The notes under the pieces were generated by a model that saw only the letters and a program-made list of their open reading frames with translations, made no database searches and had not been told where the DNA came from. Positions 18,517-26,890 of a stretch of DNA of 64,000 nucleotides are shown in pieces; the stretch's first letter is position 1; every line of letters starts with the position of its first letter. Position numbers and translations under genes: made by a program. Source of the stretch: Paenibacillus sinopodophylli (GTDB taxonomy: Bacteria; Bacillota; Bacilli; Paenibacillales; Paenibacillaceae); NCBI RefSeq assembly GCF_005930355.1, contig NZ_VDBO01000003.1, positions 186,001-250,000 on the forward strand, written 5' to 3'.

Positions 18517-18963
18517 CTATGCAAGCTGCGCTTGAAAATAAACCTGCAGCCTTGTTGGCTGTCCCTTCAGCTTAGATTTCATCGTAAGTCTGGTGTAGCG
18601 CATAAATTTCGAAGGTACTACGACTTCTGTCATCCCCTTCTCGACTACCCCCTCCATATCAACTGCATAATCAGAGCCGTTGGGACCGACTTCAAGTCTA
18701 AGTACAGCCGGATTTTCACCATGGTTCACAATGGCGTACGAATACATCGTTTTATTGGAGGTATCCTGCATAGGAAGCGGTTTGAATTGATCACTCGTAT
18801 GCAAATCCTTATACACGACTTCACAAAAACCGCTGCGCGTGCACTTTTCTTTGCGTTTACGGCGGCGGCATCTTCTTCTGCACTTCGACTTCCGCGGCTT
18901 TGCCGATATAACGGGGTTCTTTTTCCTACCAGTCCTTTCACATCGATTCGCCGGTTTTGGCAT
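18517..18963 (-). CDS. Small protein: basic N-terminus plus the same C-terminal domain as the repeat protein
   Basis: A 148-residue protein. Residues 1-45 are extremely Arg/Lys-rich with four Cys. Residues ~50-148 match the C-terminal domain of the repeat protein downstream: VNHGENPAVLRLEVGPNGSDYAVDM against its VYNKGPGTN...VEISANGTNWYADV, and KFMRYTRLTMKSKLKGQPT against RFLKYTRLAYRSSATGLPT. The ATG has GAGGGGAAG upstream. It lies first in the minus-strand unit, behind a CATAGATTA sigma-K-like minus-10. A spore-layer protein binding acidic polymer or nucleating filaments is possible. No characterised family was recognised. Confidence 0.7.
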   Translation of the reverse strand: MPKPANRCERTGRKKNPVISAKPRKSKCRRRCRRRKRKEKCTRSGFCEVVYKDLHTSDQFKPLPMQDTSNKTMYSYAIVNHGENPAVLRLEVGPNGSDYAVDMEGVVEKGMTEVVVPSKFMRYTRLTMKSKLKGQPTRLQVYFQAQLA

Positions 18964-18995
18964 CTGCTCTTCTTCCCCTCGTGTCCATGCTTCGA

Positions 18996-19004
18996 TAATC
19001 TATG
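18996..19004 (-). promoter_or_regulatory. Sigma-K-like minus-10 for the minus-strand surface operon
   Basis: On the minus strand CATAGATTA matches the late mother-cell consensus CATAnnnTA, 33 bases upstream of the 148-residue gene. The minus-35 position has only the C of the short sigma-K AC element, so support is partial. Confidence 0.4.
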
Positions 19005-19081
19005 TCGACTCTACGAGTTTCGAAACGGCGATTGTTCCTCTACCCGAGCACCCAAATCAGAAATTCTCCGTATTCCCCCAT

Positions 19082-19109
19082 ACAAAGCTGAGGACAGCGC
19101 CATATAATG
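19082..19109 (+). promoter_or_regulatory. Sigma-K-like promoter for the plus-strand paralogue pair
   Basis: AC at 19082-19083 is followed by exactly 17 bases and CATATAATG (19101-19109). This matches AC-N17-CATAnnnT of sigma-K promoters, about 43 bases before the TTG start. It could also serve as a weak vegetative site because TATAAT is embedded. Confidence 0.4.
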
Positions 19110-19151
19110 CTAGAAATACAAGCATCCTAACAGAAAATGAGGGGATCTCTT

Positions 19152-19685
19152 TTGACAAACAACTCCGTATTCAACACCGAAAACAAACCGCTCTATACAC
19201 TTATTAATAATCCTTACAGTTCATCTGCCTCTATCGCTCCGCCGGAAGCAGATGCGTCAAGTAACGGCAGACTGTTTATGGTCACCACTGCAAACGCCGC
19301 AATTGCAGGCGGATCGAACCAGCTCGTTCAAATTACAAACCCGAACCTAAGCGGACGCTCTCTATACATCTCAAGAGTTTCTGGCGGAATAACCGCTGCA
19401 GCTACGCTCATTTTGTATTCTTCAGGTACGGTTACTGGCGGTACAACGCCAACCCCGTTTAACTGCCAATTCGGAAATGCTACAGCCAGTATTGCAACAG
19501 CTAGAACCTCTGCCGGTACGGTCGGTGGTACACCAACACTCTTCATGTCTCTACCAATGAGTACAGGCATGTTCAGCTTGGATTTCACAGGCGGAATCAT
19601 TGTTCCTCAGGGCCGCTCAATCACGCTGTCTCTAGGCCCTGGCGCAATAACCGCTGCCACCAATATCTCGTGGTGGGAGGTCTAA
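19152..19685 (+). CDS. Beta-rich surface protein, paralogue 1 (unknown family)
   Basis: About 177 residues rich in Gly, Thr, Ser and Ala, with no signal peptide and no membrane helix. Predicted strands include RLFMVTTANAAIAGGSNQLV, LYISRVSGGITAAATL and a final NISWWEV. An ATG at 19137 is in frame but has no ribosome site. The TTG at 19152 has AGGGGA six bases upstream and is preferred. The next gene starts two bases after its stop and encodes a recognisable paralogue ending LTWWET. Neither resembles a characterised family that I know. Sporulation-layer expression is inferred from the promoter motif and neighbours. Confidence 0.65.
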   Translation: MTNNSVFNTENKPLYTLINNPYSSSASIAPPEADASSNGRLFMVTTANAAIAGGSNQLVQITNPNLSGRSLYISRVSGGITAAATLILYSSGTVTGGTTPTPFNCQFGNATASIATARTSAGTVGGTPTLFMSLPMSTGMFSLDFTGGIIVPQGRSITLSLGPGAITAATNISWWEV

Positions 19686-19686
19686 T

Positions 19687-20268
19687 ATGCCGAATCATAA
19701 TGCTATGGACAACCCCGGAAACGAGCTTTACGGCCTAGCTGTGAATGGATATGATGAGCCTGGTTCAGCCGCTCCACCTCAGACTGGTGCCGCACGGGCT
19801 GCACGTCATTTCGCTTCTGAAGCCTCGACCAGCGCCAATCTAGGAATATTAGGCGGTACCGTGAACATCACGATAAGACTAAGTAATCCACTCGGAAGCG
19901 GAAAGCTGGTTTACATCGCTAGCATCGGAGGCACGATCGACGTTTCACTCAGCTTGCTCTCCAGCTTTACTGGCCTCGTTACAATACTAAGCGGCGGGAC
20001 GCTTACCAGCCCGACTGCAGCGGCATCTTCAAATCTTTACTTGACGAGTGCTGTCACGAGCACTGGAGTTGTAACCTCTTCGACAAGCGCGCCTACAGGG
20101 GGAACAACCTTCATGATCTATCCCACTTTTCCCTCACCCTTTCGATTTACCTATACCGGAGGAATCCAACTGCCTCCCGGACAATCGCTTATCGTTAATG
20201 TTAGAGGGTCCTTGACCTTGCTTGGATTGCTTGGAACGAGAGTCAACCTAACTTGGTGGGAGACGTAG
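19687..20268 (+). CDS. Beta-rich surface protein, paralogue 2 (unknown family)
   Basis: A 193-residue protein starting behind GGGAGGT. Its layout parallels the previous gene: a polar N-terminal ~35 residues, IRLSNPLGSGKLVYIASIGG against ITNPNLSGRSLYISRVSGG, FRFTYTGGIQLPPGQSLIV against FSLDFTGGIIVPQGRSITL, and a closing TWWET. The pair therefore shares one all-beta domain, and two stacked or heteromeric subunits are likely. There is no secretion signal. A hairpin without a T run follows the stop. Confidence 0.65.
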   Translation: MPNHNAMDNPGNELYGLAVNGYDEPGSAAPPQTGAARAARHFASEASTSANLGILGGTVNITIRLSNPLGSGKLVYIASIGGTIDVSLSLLSSFTGLVTILSGGTLTSPTAAASSNLYLTSAVTSTGVVTSSTSAPTGGTTFMIYPTFPSPFRFTYTGGIQLPPGQSLIVNVRGSLTLLGLLGTRVNLTWWET

Positions 20269-20648
20269 CATACTGTCATGCTAAAATATCTGTAAACACA
20301 CAATCAAACATTGATCTTCACCTTTCATTCTCCACTCACCCACCAATATCCGCTTGATTATTTTTTATATAAAAACAACATATAAAAACATAAAACGAAA
20401 TTGTTTAAAAACCTATAAAACAGAGGAATACACGATTTTCATAAATTTTCATTTATATATTTACACATGAAACGAATGCGATATTGATTCGAAAATTGCT
20501 AATAACAATTGCTAATCGAGATTACCAGCATTGGAGCTATTTCTGCTTGTACACAACCTCTCGTTCGGAGGGAGTCAAGAGCTGAAAAGGATGATAAGGA
20601 AATAGAAGATAAAATATATACAAGATGAGGATACTGCCGGAAGCTGGA

Positions 20649-20690
20649 GAGAAGGAGAAGGAGAAGGAGAAGGAGAAGGAGAAGGAGAAG
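20649..20690. repeat. Microsatellite (GAGAAG)7
   Basis: Seven uninterrupted GAGAAG hexamers followed by GAG. The length is a multiple of three, so unit gain or loss would not shift frame. No supported gene contains it. Confidence 0.9.
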
Positions 20691-20827
20691 GAGCGGGAGC
20701 ACGGAAACAGAACGTACTGCTCATTGATGTTCATCCAAATAGAACCCTTTATATACGCGTATTGAAATTAAAAGGATACAACGTATGCGGCATTCATAAG
20801 TGTTCCTTTCCACACCACTGAGACGAC

Positions 20828-20859
20828 AAAAAAGGCGATGTCCGAAGACGATCACCTTT
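20828..20859 (-). terminator. Terminator downstream of the glutathione peroxidase gene
   Basis: On the minus strand a nine-pair stem (AAAGGTGAT with ATCGCCTTT, one G-U) is followed by a T run. It lies about 215 bases after the peroxidase stop. Confidence 0.55.
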
Positions 20860-21074
20860 CTCACACAAATAGATACCTACTAGCTGGCCCGCTTTCAACC
20901 TATCCTATGACATCGCAGCTATTACGGAGCGGCGCATATTAATAGAAACGCTCTGTTCCTTCAAGCTGCTCGACATAAATCGTCAGATTTTTGCTTAACC
21001 TGCCTTAAAAATCCATAATATGGGCTTTTTTTCGCCGGGAAGCCGCATCTATTTCATTTTGAACTGAGGGAGCA

Positions 21075-21620
21075 TTAAAGAAGAGCCTCGATTTCGCCCT
21101 TCATTGCAAGCGGTTCATCGGTCGATTCGAACCGTTTAATGACGTTTCCTTCGCGATCTATTAGAAATTTAGTGAAATTCCATTTGATCGAGTTGCCCTC
21201 CAAGTAATGAGGCAGCTTCTCCGAAAGAAAAGCATTCAGCATTTTACCGCTCGGTTCATTCGTATCGAAGCCATCGAATGGAGCTTGCTCTGTCAAATAG
21301 TTGAATAATGGATGTGCGGTTTCATCCCGAACATCCGTCTTATCGAAGAGCGGAAATGAAACACCATAGTTTATTTGACAGAAGCTTTGTACATCAGAGT
21401 TGGTACCTGGTTCCTGCTCACCGAATTGGTTACTTGGAAAACCAAGAATTTCCAGGCCCTGATCTTTATATTCTACGTACAGCTTTTGCAAATCCGTATA
21501 TTGTGGTGTAAAACCGCATTTGCTTGCTGTATTGACGACAATCAGCACCTTACCTTTGTATTGCTCCATACTTTGTTGCTCACCTTTAATTGTTTCTACA
21601 TTATACGAATAAATACTCAT
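21075..21620 (-). CDS. Glutathione-peroxidase-family thiol peroxidase
   Basis: A 181-residue member of the BsaA/Gpx family that reduces peroxides using thioredoxin-type thiols in bacteria. The catalytic triad is visible: Cys in NTASKCGFTPQY, Gln in FPSNQFG, and Trp in KWNFTKFLID. It uses Cys, not selenocysteine. A second Cys in SFCQINYGVSFPLF fits the resolving residue of 2-Cys Gpx enzymes. It is monocistronic between an AT-rich gap and the DUF2252 gene. Confidence 0.9.
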   Translation of the reverse strand: MSIYSYNVETIKGEQQSMEQYKGKVLIVVNTASKCGFTPQYTDLQKLYVEYKDQGLEILGFPSNQFGEQEPGTNSDVQSFCQINYGVSFPLFDKTDVRDETAHPLFNYLTEQAPFDGFDTNEPSGKMLNAFLSEKLPHYLEGNSIKWNFTKFLIDREGNVIKRFESTDEPLAMKGEIEALL

Positions 21621-21796
21621 AGCCGCTGCCTCCTGTGTGTTAACTAAGTTTTAATAAATTATATTGAACACAATTAAATATATTTACAGATTACCATCTT
21701 GGAACGAACAATGTCAAATCGCTATTCCATTAGAAAAGGACCGCTCAGCCAACTGGTGATGCTCCGTTGACATGCCGTCCTTAGCTCTAACCTATT

Positions 21797-23143
21797 TTAT
21801 GATTGCGATGATTTTTTTCTTCCACCTAGCCACTCCGTGAACAAGGCGTAATCCTGTTCCACTTGGTCTGCATAAGAGACCGCCCAATTTGCAATTGAAG
21901 TACAGAATACATCCTCATCGTTACCCATCGCTTTCACGATTTCAACTTCGCTATGATAAGCCAATATGCCCTGCGCCACATCGCTATCCGCTCTCGCATG
22001 CATTTTGGCAGTCAATTTCCCCATCGTATCCGTAACTGACAGCATATCTCCAACCGTTTCAAGCGATTCAAGCTTGAGTCTTTTTTTGTACGGCGAACGC
22101 TCCCGCACATAGAATTGACGCTCTCCAATCGACAACCAGCCGAGATACGGATCAGCTTCGTGATGCATCGCTTTCTGTGTCATCGTTACGCGTTTGCCTT
22201 GATGCTCGAACGATGACCAGAAGGACTCGCTATATGGCATGAAGTACGCCGGCACAGGTACTCGTACCTCCTTGACCTCCAGCACAACGTCATCCTCTCC
22301 TTGTGCTCCATCGCCCGCTTCGATTAACACATAATACCGGTCAAGTCCGATAGAAGCGGTGCCAGAACCATGCTTGACTGCAATATCCTTCACCTTGAAA
22401 TGATTCAATCTTTCCGCGTCATTGGCAGCGACAGTTGCCAGATAGTCTGGCCACGCTTCCAAAAGTGAATCCCTCTCCACCTCAGTTGGCGAAACGATCT
22501 CATCTGTTGTCGCGAACTGGCGATGCTCCTGTACGAGGGCCGTAACTTTCTCAAGGAAATGCTGGTCCTTGCGCTTTTGCAGCTTTTTGAGTAGCTTCTT
22601 GACAGGACCCTCTGCTCGTTCCAAATCAACAGCGTAGGTCCCTGGGTCGTCCTTACCCTTTGCAAAGCGTCGCATTTGCTTGGAATAGGCTTGCAGGTAA
22701 GCTTCTACCCCGCTTATTTGATTGTTATAGGATTGACCTTTCAGCCTGCCAACAAGCGCGATACTGACCGACATCCGCATCAAGTCGTACAAATAAGAAC
22801 CTAAATAACCTTCATCAAAGTCATTCACGTCATAGACGAGCGCACCGCGCTCATTGCGGAATGCTCCAAAGTTCTCGAAATGCAAATCGCCTTGTATCCA
22901 AGTCGGCCGGCTAAGCGGCGTATGGTAGGGAAACCATTCCCGCGAGACGTCGAAATAAAACAAATACGCGCTGCCTCTAAAAAACGAGAAGGCCGTTTCC
23001 GACATTTTCGTATATTTTTCCTCACGTTTATCGCGTGTAAGCTTCATAAGCTTCTGGTCAAATTCCTGAAAGATCGCGGATAATGTCCGTCTTCTTAATT
23101 TGTTCTGCGTTAACTTTACTCGTTCCGCTAGCTTCGGATCCAT
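21797..23143 (-). CDS. DUF2252 family protein
   Basis: A 448-residue protein with the DUF2252 core: FSFFRGSAYLFYFD, WIQGDLHFENFGAF and VYDVNDFDEGYLGSYLYDL. The last two resemble a kinase-like catalytic Asp and a metal-binding Asp. The ATG at 23143 has GAGGGGGAG at good spacing. An ATG 21 bases upstream overlaps the stop of the preceding gene and is less likely. Its biochemical role is unknown; the fold belongs to the aminoglycoside-phosphotransferase-like group by motif. It is co-transcribed with the CcdC-like gene upstream. Confidence 0.85.
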   Translation of the reverse strand: MDPKLAERVKLTQNKLRRRTLSAIFQEFDQKLMKLTRDKREEKYTKMSETAFSFFRGSAYLFYFDVSREWFPYHTPLSRPTWIQGDLHFENFGAFRNERGALVYDVNDFDEGYLGSYLYDLMRMSVSIALVGRLKGQSYNNQISGVEAYLQAYSKQMRRFAKGKDDPGTYAVDLERAEGPVKKLLKKLQKRKDQHFLEKVTALVQEHRQFATTDEIVSPTEVERDSLLEAWPDYLATVAANDAERLNHFKVKDIAVKHGSGTASIGLDRYYVLIEAGDGAQGEDDVVLEVKEVRVPVPAYFMPYSESFWSSFEHQGKRVTMTQKAMHHEADPYLGWLSIGERQFYVRERSPYKKRLKLESLETVGDMLSVTDTMGKLTAKMHARADSDVAQGILAYHSEVEIVKAMGNDEDVFCTSIANWAVSYADQVEQDYALFTEWLGGRKKSSQS

Positions 23144-23163
23144 TCCATTCTCCCCCTCTTCCA

Positions 23164-23643
23164 TTACGATTCTACTTTTTGCAGCCTAATGTAGTCACTC
23201 AGCATGGCAAGGCGCCAAGGTACGATCATACCGAAAGCCAGCAAGTAGAAAATAGCACCTGTTTGCGGGATCGACATGTATTGCTCGACAACACGGTGCA
23301 AAGACAGTCTTATGACGAACAAGGTTAACATAATAAAGATGAAAGCCTTCGAGCGTCTGACATAGATTTCAGATTCCACACGTTCAAGTCGCGTAGTAAC
23401 AATTAACGGAAAGGCGAATATAAGCAGCCCCGTCAGGAATGCGGACAGTCCCCATAACCAAGGGATATGAGTAACTGAGAATGCGAACATGATGAACCCC
23501 GTTGCCATGCCAAGCGGCGGTATTGCGATTTTACGCAGCGATGTGGGCTGTTTTCCTGCACGGATACGAAGTATGATAAGTGTGAGGCCAGCGAAAGCCG
23601 ATATGATAATCGAGCCGATTTGGATCAAGTTCGTTGACAGCAC
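23164..23643 (-). CDS. CcdC-like membrane protein
   Basis: A 159-residue protein with about five membrane helices and the family stretch LRKIAIPPLGMATGFIMF, followed by RRSKAFIFIMLTLFVIR near the middle. This corresponds to the CcdC (YneJ) family named from cytochrome c maturation loci, whose exact function is not established. The GTG start at 23643 has GGGAGG upstream. The downstream DUF2252 gene starts right after its stop. Confidence 0.8.
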   Translation of the reverse strand: MLSTNLIQIGSIIISAFAGLTLIILRIRAGKQPTSLRKIAIPPLGMATGFIMFAFSVTHIPWLWGLSAFLTGLLIFAFPLIVTTRLERVESEIYVRRSKAFIFIMLTLFVIRLSLHRVVEQYMSIPQTGAIFYLLAFGMIVPWRLAMLSDYIRLQKVES

Positions 23644-23829
23644 AACACTGCAGCCTCCCTGTTTGATTGGAAATTTGTCCTATTATTTCTTCATCGTACT
23701 GCAAAAACATAGCAACTGCAAATAGGGATGGCCTATCATATGATCGATAATCGTTTCTCAGAAACCGTTTATCGCATGGACACGTCTCATTCAAAATAAT
23801 AGAAAATAAATGAAAAGGAGCGTCTTTAA

Positions 23830-24366
23830 TTGGATACCCCTACACAAACAGAGGTTTCGTATTCCCTTACGATAAAAGAAGAACTTTTTATTACACCTGA
23901 AACCTCTAACGAATTGCCACAAGAGCTTCAGAAAGTATGGCATAAGCTTGCTTTCTGGATGCGGACAACGGCCGTTTTCACCTTGCTGTTCGGACTCTTC
24001 CAGACGTTTATCGGCATTATTAATTTCGGCTGGGGTACGCTTGCCGGCATTCTAGAGCTTGTCATGACGATTGTCCTGCTCATTATGGCCAGTCAAGCTA
24101 AGAAGCTTCAAGCGAACCCACGTGATGAGCTGACAGCAGCAAAGCTAGCAAATCGACTTCTTCTTTACTTCCGGCTCCAAAGCGCTTTCGTTATCGTTTT
24201 TTCATTCGTAATTATTATGTTAGTCATAACCATCCTGCAATTCATTACCGATTGGGACTGGCTTATCCATCTCGTGAAAGAGGGTAAGAAAGCGGACAAG
24301 CTGCTGATTAAAGTACAAGGCTGGTATGAAACCATTGTCGTTTGGATATCTAAGATCAATGATTAA
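23830..24366 (+). CDS. DUF5362-like membrane protein
   Basis: A 178-residue protein with a polar N-terminal ~45 residues, then hydrophobic segments at ~48-66, 71-90 and 118-140, and an amphipathic C-terminus. It starts at a TTG with AAAAGGAG at good distance and is followed by a clear terminator (24439-24486). The arrangement resembles DUF5362 proteins. The function is unknown. Confidence 0.65.
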   Translation: MDTPTQTEVSYSLTIKEELFITPETSNELPQELQKVWHKLAFWMRTTAVFTLLFGLFQTFIGIINFGWGTLAGILELVMTIVLLIMASQAKKLQANPRDELTAAKLANRLLLYFRLQSAFVIVFSFVIIMLVITILQFITDWDWLIHLVKEGKKADKLLIKVQGWYETIVVWISKIND

Positions 24367-24438
24367 TACCCGATAGCTGCCTTGGAATTAACAAATGCGA
24401 TTCAGCAGTACATCGCAGGCAGAAGTTTTAAGCAAATA

Positions 24439-24486
24439 GCCGCTAACCCTTCCGAGCTGTGGAGGTTTAGCGGCCGTTTTGTTTTG
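24439..24486 (+). terminator. Terminator of the DUF5362-like gene
   Basis: A GCCGCTAA/TTAGCGGC stem with an inner ACC/GGT is followed by a T-rich tail (CGTTTTGTTTTG). Confidence 0.8.
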
Positions 24487-24502
24487 ATAGCCTAAAAGCG
24501 AT

Positions 24503-24540
24503 AAAAACCAGGAGCGCGTTAAGCGTCCCCTGGCTTTTTA
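24503..24540 (-). terminator. Terminator at the end of the ergothioneine-type operon
   Basis: A hairpin (AGCCAGGGGACGC with GCGCTCCTGG, one bulge) flanked by A5 and T5. It overlaps the last codons of the IclR gene and can work in either direction. Confidence 0.75.
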
Positions 24541-25302
24541 TTCTTTTCCAAGCTTACGTGAAACTTGCTCTGCGGCATGCTGCACCGCATCAATTGATAG
24601 CTGCCTCAGCACATCATCAAAGCGGTATTTCGGACCAGCAATGGAAAGGCTGGCTACGAGTGCGCCACGCGAATCGAATACAGGCGCACCTACGGCGAAC
24701 ACGTCGGGATCAATCTCCCCTTGAGTCAATGCGTAGCCCTGCTCGCGTATGCTGCTCAGCTCGCTTAGCAGCAAGTCCTTGGATAAGTCAGGCGACCATT
24801 TGTCCAGCACATTGTGAACGATCTTCTCACTTTCATAAGCGAGAATGGCCTTGCCGGATGCGCCCAAATATAAGGGCAATATTCTTCCGTTCTCTGCGGA
24901 ATATTGAATAAGCGCCTTGCTCCTAATGGTCTGAATACTAATGGCATTCGTCCCCGAACGGATAAACAATAGTGACGTTTCATTGGTCTCCTTCGTTAGT
25001 TCCTCCATGACGGGCAAGGCCAGCGGAACCAGCTCGCGGTGTACCTGCTCGCTGAGACTGCGTGCCAGGTCAAGTATTCGCATCCCTAGACCGATCTGTC
25101 CTTTTCCTCTACGCTCTACAATGCCATTCTGCTCAAGGGTCTGAAGGAACCGATAGGTTGAGCTTTCCGGTATAGATACCTTCTGCGCAATATCACTCAC
25201 TGTTAATGTGCCGTCCGCTTCTGCCAGTGCAAACAGAATATCCAAAGCACGGCTTAATGTCTGTGTTCCATTCATGGATCGCATCTCTACATTTGTACTC
25301 AT
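24538..25302 (-). CDS. IclR-family transcriptional regulator
   Basis: A 254-residue protein. The N-terminal winged helix (~8-70) includes LSRALDILFALAEADGTLTV and IPESSTYRFLQTLEQNGIV. The C-terminal IclR effector domain contains ETNETSLLFIRSG, LPLYLGASGKAILAY and SIAGPKYRF. The ATG at 25302 has AGGGGTG upstream; a longer frame to 25332 has no site. It is the last gene of an 11-gene catabolic cluster, and IclR regulators commonly sense the degraded compound or an intermediate. Confidence 0.9.
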   Translation of the reverse strand: MSTNVEMRSMNGTQTLSRALDILFALAEADGTLTVSDIAQKVSIPESSTYRFLQTLEQNGIVERRGKGQIGLGMRILDLARSLSEQVHRELVPLALPVMEELTKETNETSLLFIRSGTNAISIQTIRSKALIQYSAENGRILPLYLGASGKAILAYESEKIVHNVLDKWSPDLSKDLLLSELSSIREQGYALTQGEIDPDVFAVGAPVFDSRGALVASLSIAGPKYRFDDVLRQLSIDAVQHAAEQVSRKLGKE

Positions 25303-25377
25303 AGTCACCCCTATATATGTAGCTATCGGCATGAAATACCTAGTCTGTCATTGCCTCTGCTAGCTGTCAATCGTTCC

Positions 25378-26886
25378 CTACTTCTGTCCAAGCTCCCCTG
25401 CTTTCAACAGTGTGTAGACCGCCTGTACATCACCGCTCAAACTGCGGTCGCGATCCAAAAAGGGAATAACCGATCTGATTCTATTATACGCATGCCGGGT
25501 GCCTTCTCCCAGCTTTATGTTTTTACGCAGATCGATAGCCTGAGCTGCGTGCATCGCCTCTATCGCCAAAATATAAGTCAGTCTATCTATGATTTCCGCT
25601 GTTTTATGAACGGCAAGCGGCGCATTCGTCGAATGATCCTCCATATCGCCAGCCAAGGAATAATAATCCGCAGATACAGGGTTCGAGAGCTGCCTGATTT
25701 CTGTATCGAGCGCGGTGAATGTTTTCTGAATCGTGCTGAAAGCTAGAATATGCTCCTCAGGTGCCAAAAACCGCGGAAGCCCGGTAAAACTCGGCGTGCA
25801 AAGCTTAATTGATCGATAACAAGAAATTTTGGAGACATGACTGAGTGCAATCCCCAGCATCTCGAAACCTAGCACCCAAGCAAGCGGCTCAAAGCTGGCA
25901 GTGGCTAATATTCGCCCTTCCTCCTCCAGCACGCAGGGATTATCCTCCGAGCTATTCAAATGAAGCTGCAATGAACTTCTAGCATAATTAAGCGCTTCAA
26001 GCGCGGCGCCATGAACTGGCGAGGCACTGCGGAAGCTCAGCGGGTCCTGCAGCGCAACCGCCCTATTATCCCAAAGACTGCTGCGGCTCAAAAATATCCG
26101 CATTCTAGAGCTGCTTCTGCCTTGCCCCTCGTAAGGGCGGCTGCGGTGAACGCTCTCATCCAGCGGAGAGAGCTGCCCCTGGAGCGCTTCAAGTGACAAT
26201 GCGCAGACCAGATCAGCAAGCTCCAGCAACTGCTCGCACTCATGGATAACCAACGCTCCGCTGCCGGCCGCAAACGCATTAGAGGAAACAATCGCCAGCC
26301 CATCTTTCGCGCCAAGCTTTACAGGCTCTAGGCCCGCGTGAATGAGCGCCGCTTTCGCGGATATTCGCTCTCCCTTATACATAACGTCGCCCTCTCCGAT
26401 GAACGCGAGGCCAAGATGAGACAGCAGCGTAATATCGCCTGCACCGACAGAGCCTCTGGTTGGGAGCAACGGATGAATACCCGCATTTAGAAATTCGGCA
26501 TATTGCCTAATTAATGAAGGAGAAGCTCCCGTTGTGCCCACGAGCAGCGTATTCAGTCTGGCAAGCATAGCCGCTCTTACATCACGCACGTCAGCGTAAG
26601 GCGTAACTCCCGCAGAATGGGCGTAGAGCAGGCTGCGATTATAGCTCTCATAAGCCTGTTCCTCAACGATACGGTCCTTATTCAAGCCTACACCACGGTT
26701 GAATCCGTATATAGGCGTATCGCTCGCGGTTTGCTTGAGCATAAACTGCCGCGAGCGTATAACCTGTTGCCAAGCGTCTTCCGCAATTTCGACGCGGACA
26801 AGTCCAGCGGCTGCCGCATGCACATCCTCAATCGTCAAAGTGCTCCCATCTAATACTAGTGCGCGTGTCCTCGTTTCGCTTGTCAT
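25378..26886 (-). CDS. Histidine-ammonia-lyase homologue without MIO triad; probable ergothionase
   Basis: A 502-residue aromatic-amino-acid-lyase fold. The family Tyr loop is present as IYGFNRGVGLNKD. At the cofactor position, however, the sequence reads RGSVGAGDITLLSH, where ammonia lyases have GSVGASGDLAPLSH. The Ser is missing, so the Ala-Ser-Gly-derived MIO group cannot form. Ergothionase, which removes trimethylamine from ergothioneine, is a known MIO-free member, because its leaving group needs no activation. The start at 26886 lies four bases after the DUF917 stop. Together with the urocanase, DUF917, hydantoinase and carbamoylase genes this supports ergothionase. A lyase for another quaternary histidine derivative is the main alternative. 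Confidence 0.72.
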   Translation of the reverse strand: MTSETRTRALVLDGSTLTIEDVHAAAAGLVRVEIAEDAWQQVIRSRQFMLKQTASDTPIYGFNRGVGLNKDRIVEEQAYESYNRSLLYAHSAGVTPYADVRDVRAAMLARLNTLLVGTTGASPSLIRQYAEFLNAGIHPLLPTRGSVGAGDITLLSHLGLAFIGEGDVMYKGERISAKAALIHAGLEPVKLGAKDGLAIVSSNAFAAGSGALVIHECEQLLELADLVCALSLEALQGQLSPLDESVHRSRPYEGQGRSSSRMRIFLSRSSLWDNRAVALQDPLSFRSASPVHGAALEALNYARSSLQLHLNSSEDNPCVLEEEGRILATASFEPLAWVLGFEMLGIALSHVSKISCYRSIKLCTPSFTGLPRFLAPEEHILAFSTIQKTFTALDTEIRQLSNPVSADYYSLAGDMEDHSTNAPLAVHKTAEIIDRLTYILAIEAMHAAQAIDLRKNIKLGEGTRHAYNRIRSVIPFLDRDRSLSGDVQAVYTLLKAGELGQK

Positions 26887-26890
26887 CGGC

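Larger units (their letters stand above)
20269..21074. other. 806-base AT-rich gap with a hexanucleotide repeat
   Basis: No convincing gene was seen. The first ~350 bases are very AT-rich. Seven perfect GAGAAG units lie at 20649-20690. A 44-codon frame from the ATG at 20625 reads through them as Glu-Lys repeats, but it has no ribosome site. The minus-strand terminator of the peroxidase gene lies at 20828-20859. Confidence 0.5.

Noticed and set aside
18442..19107. A 221-codon plus-strand frame
   Set aside because: Antisense to the basic short protein, which shares a domain with its neighbour and has a good ribosome site.
20537..20734. Minus-strand frame with Ser-Phe repeats
   Set aside because: Created by the GAGAAG microsatellite; the rest of the frame looks non-coding.
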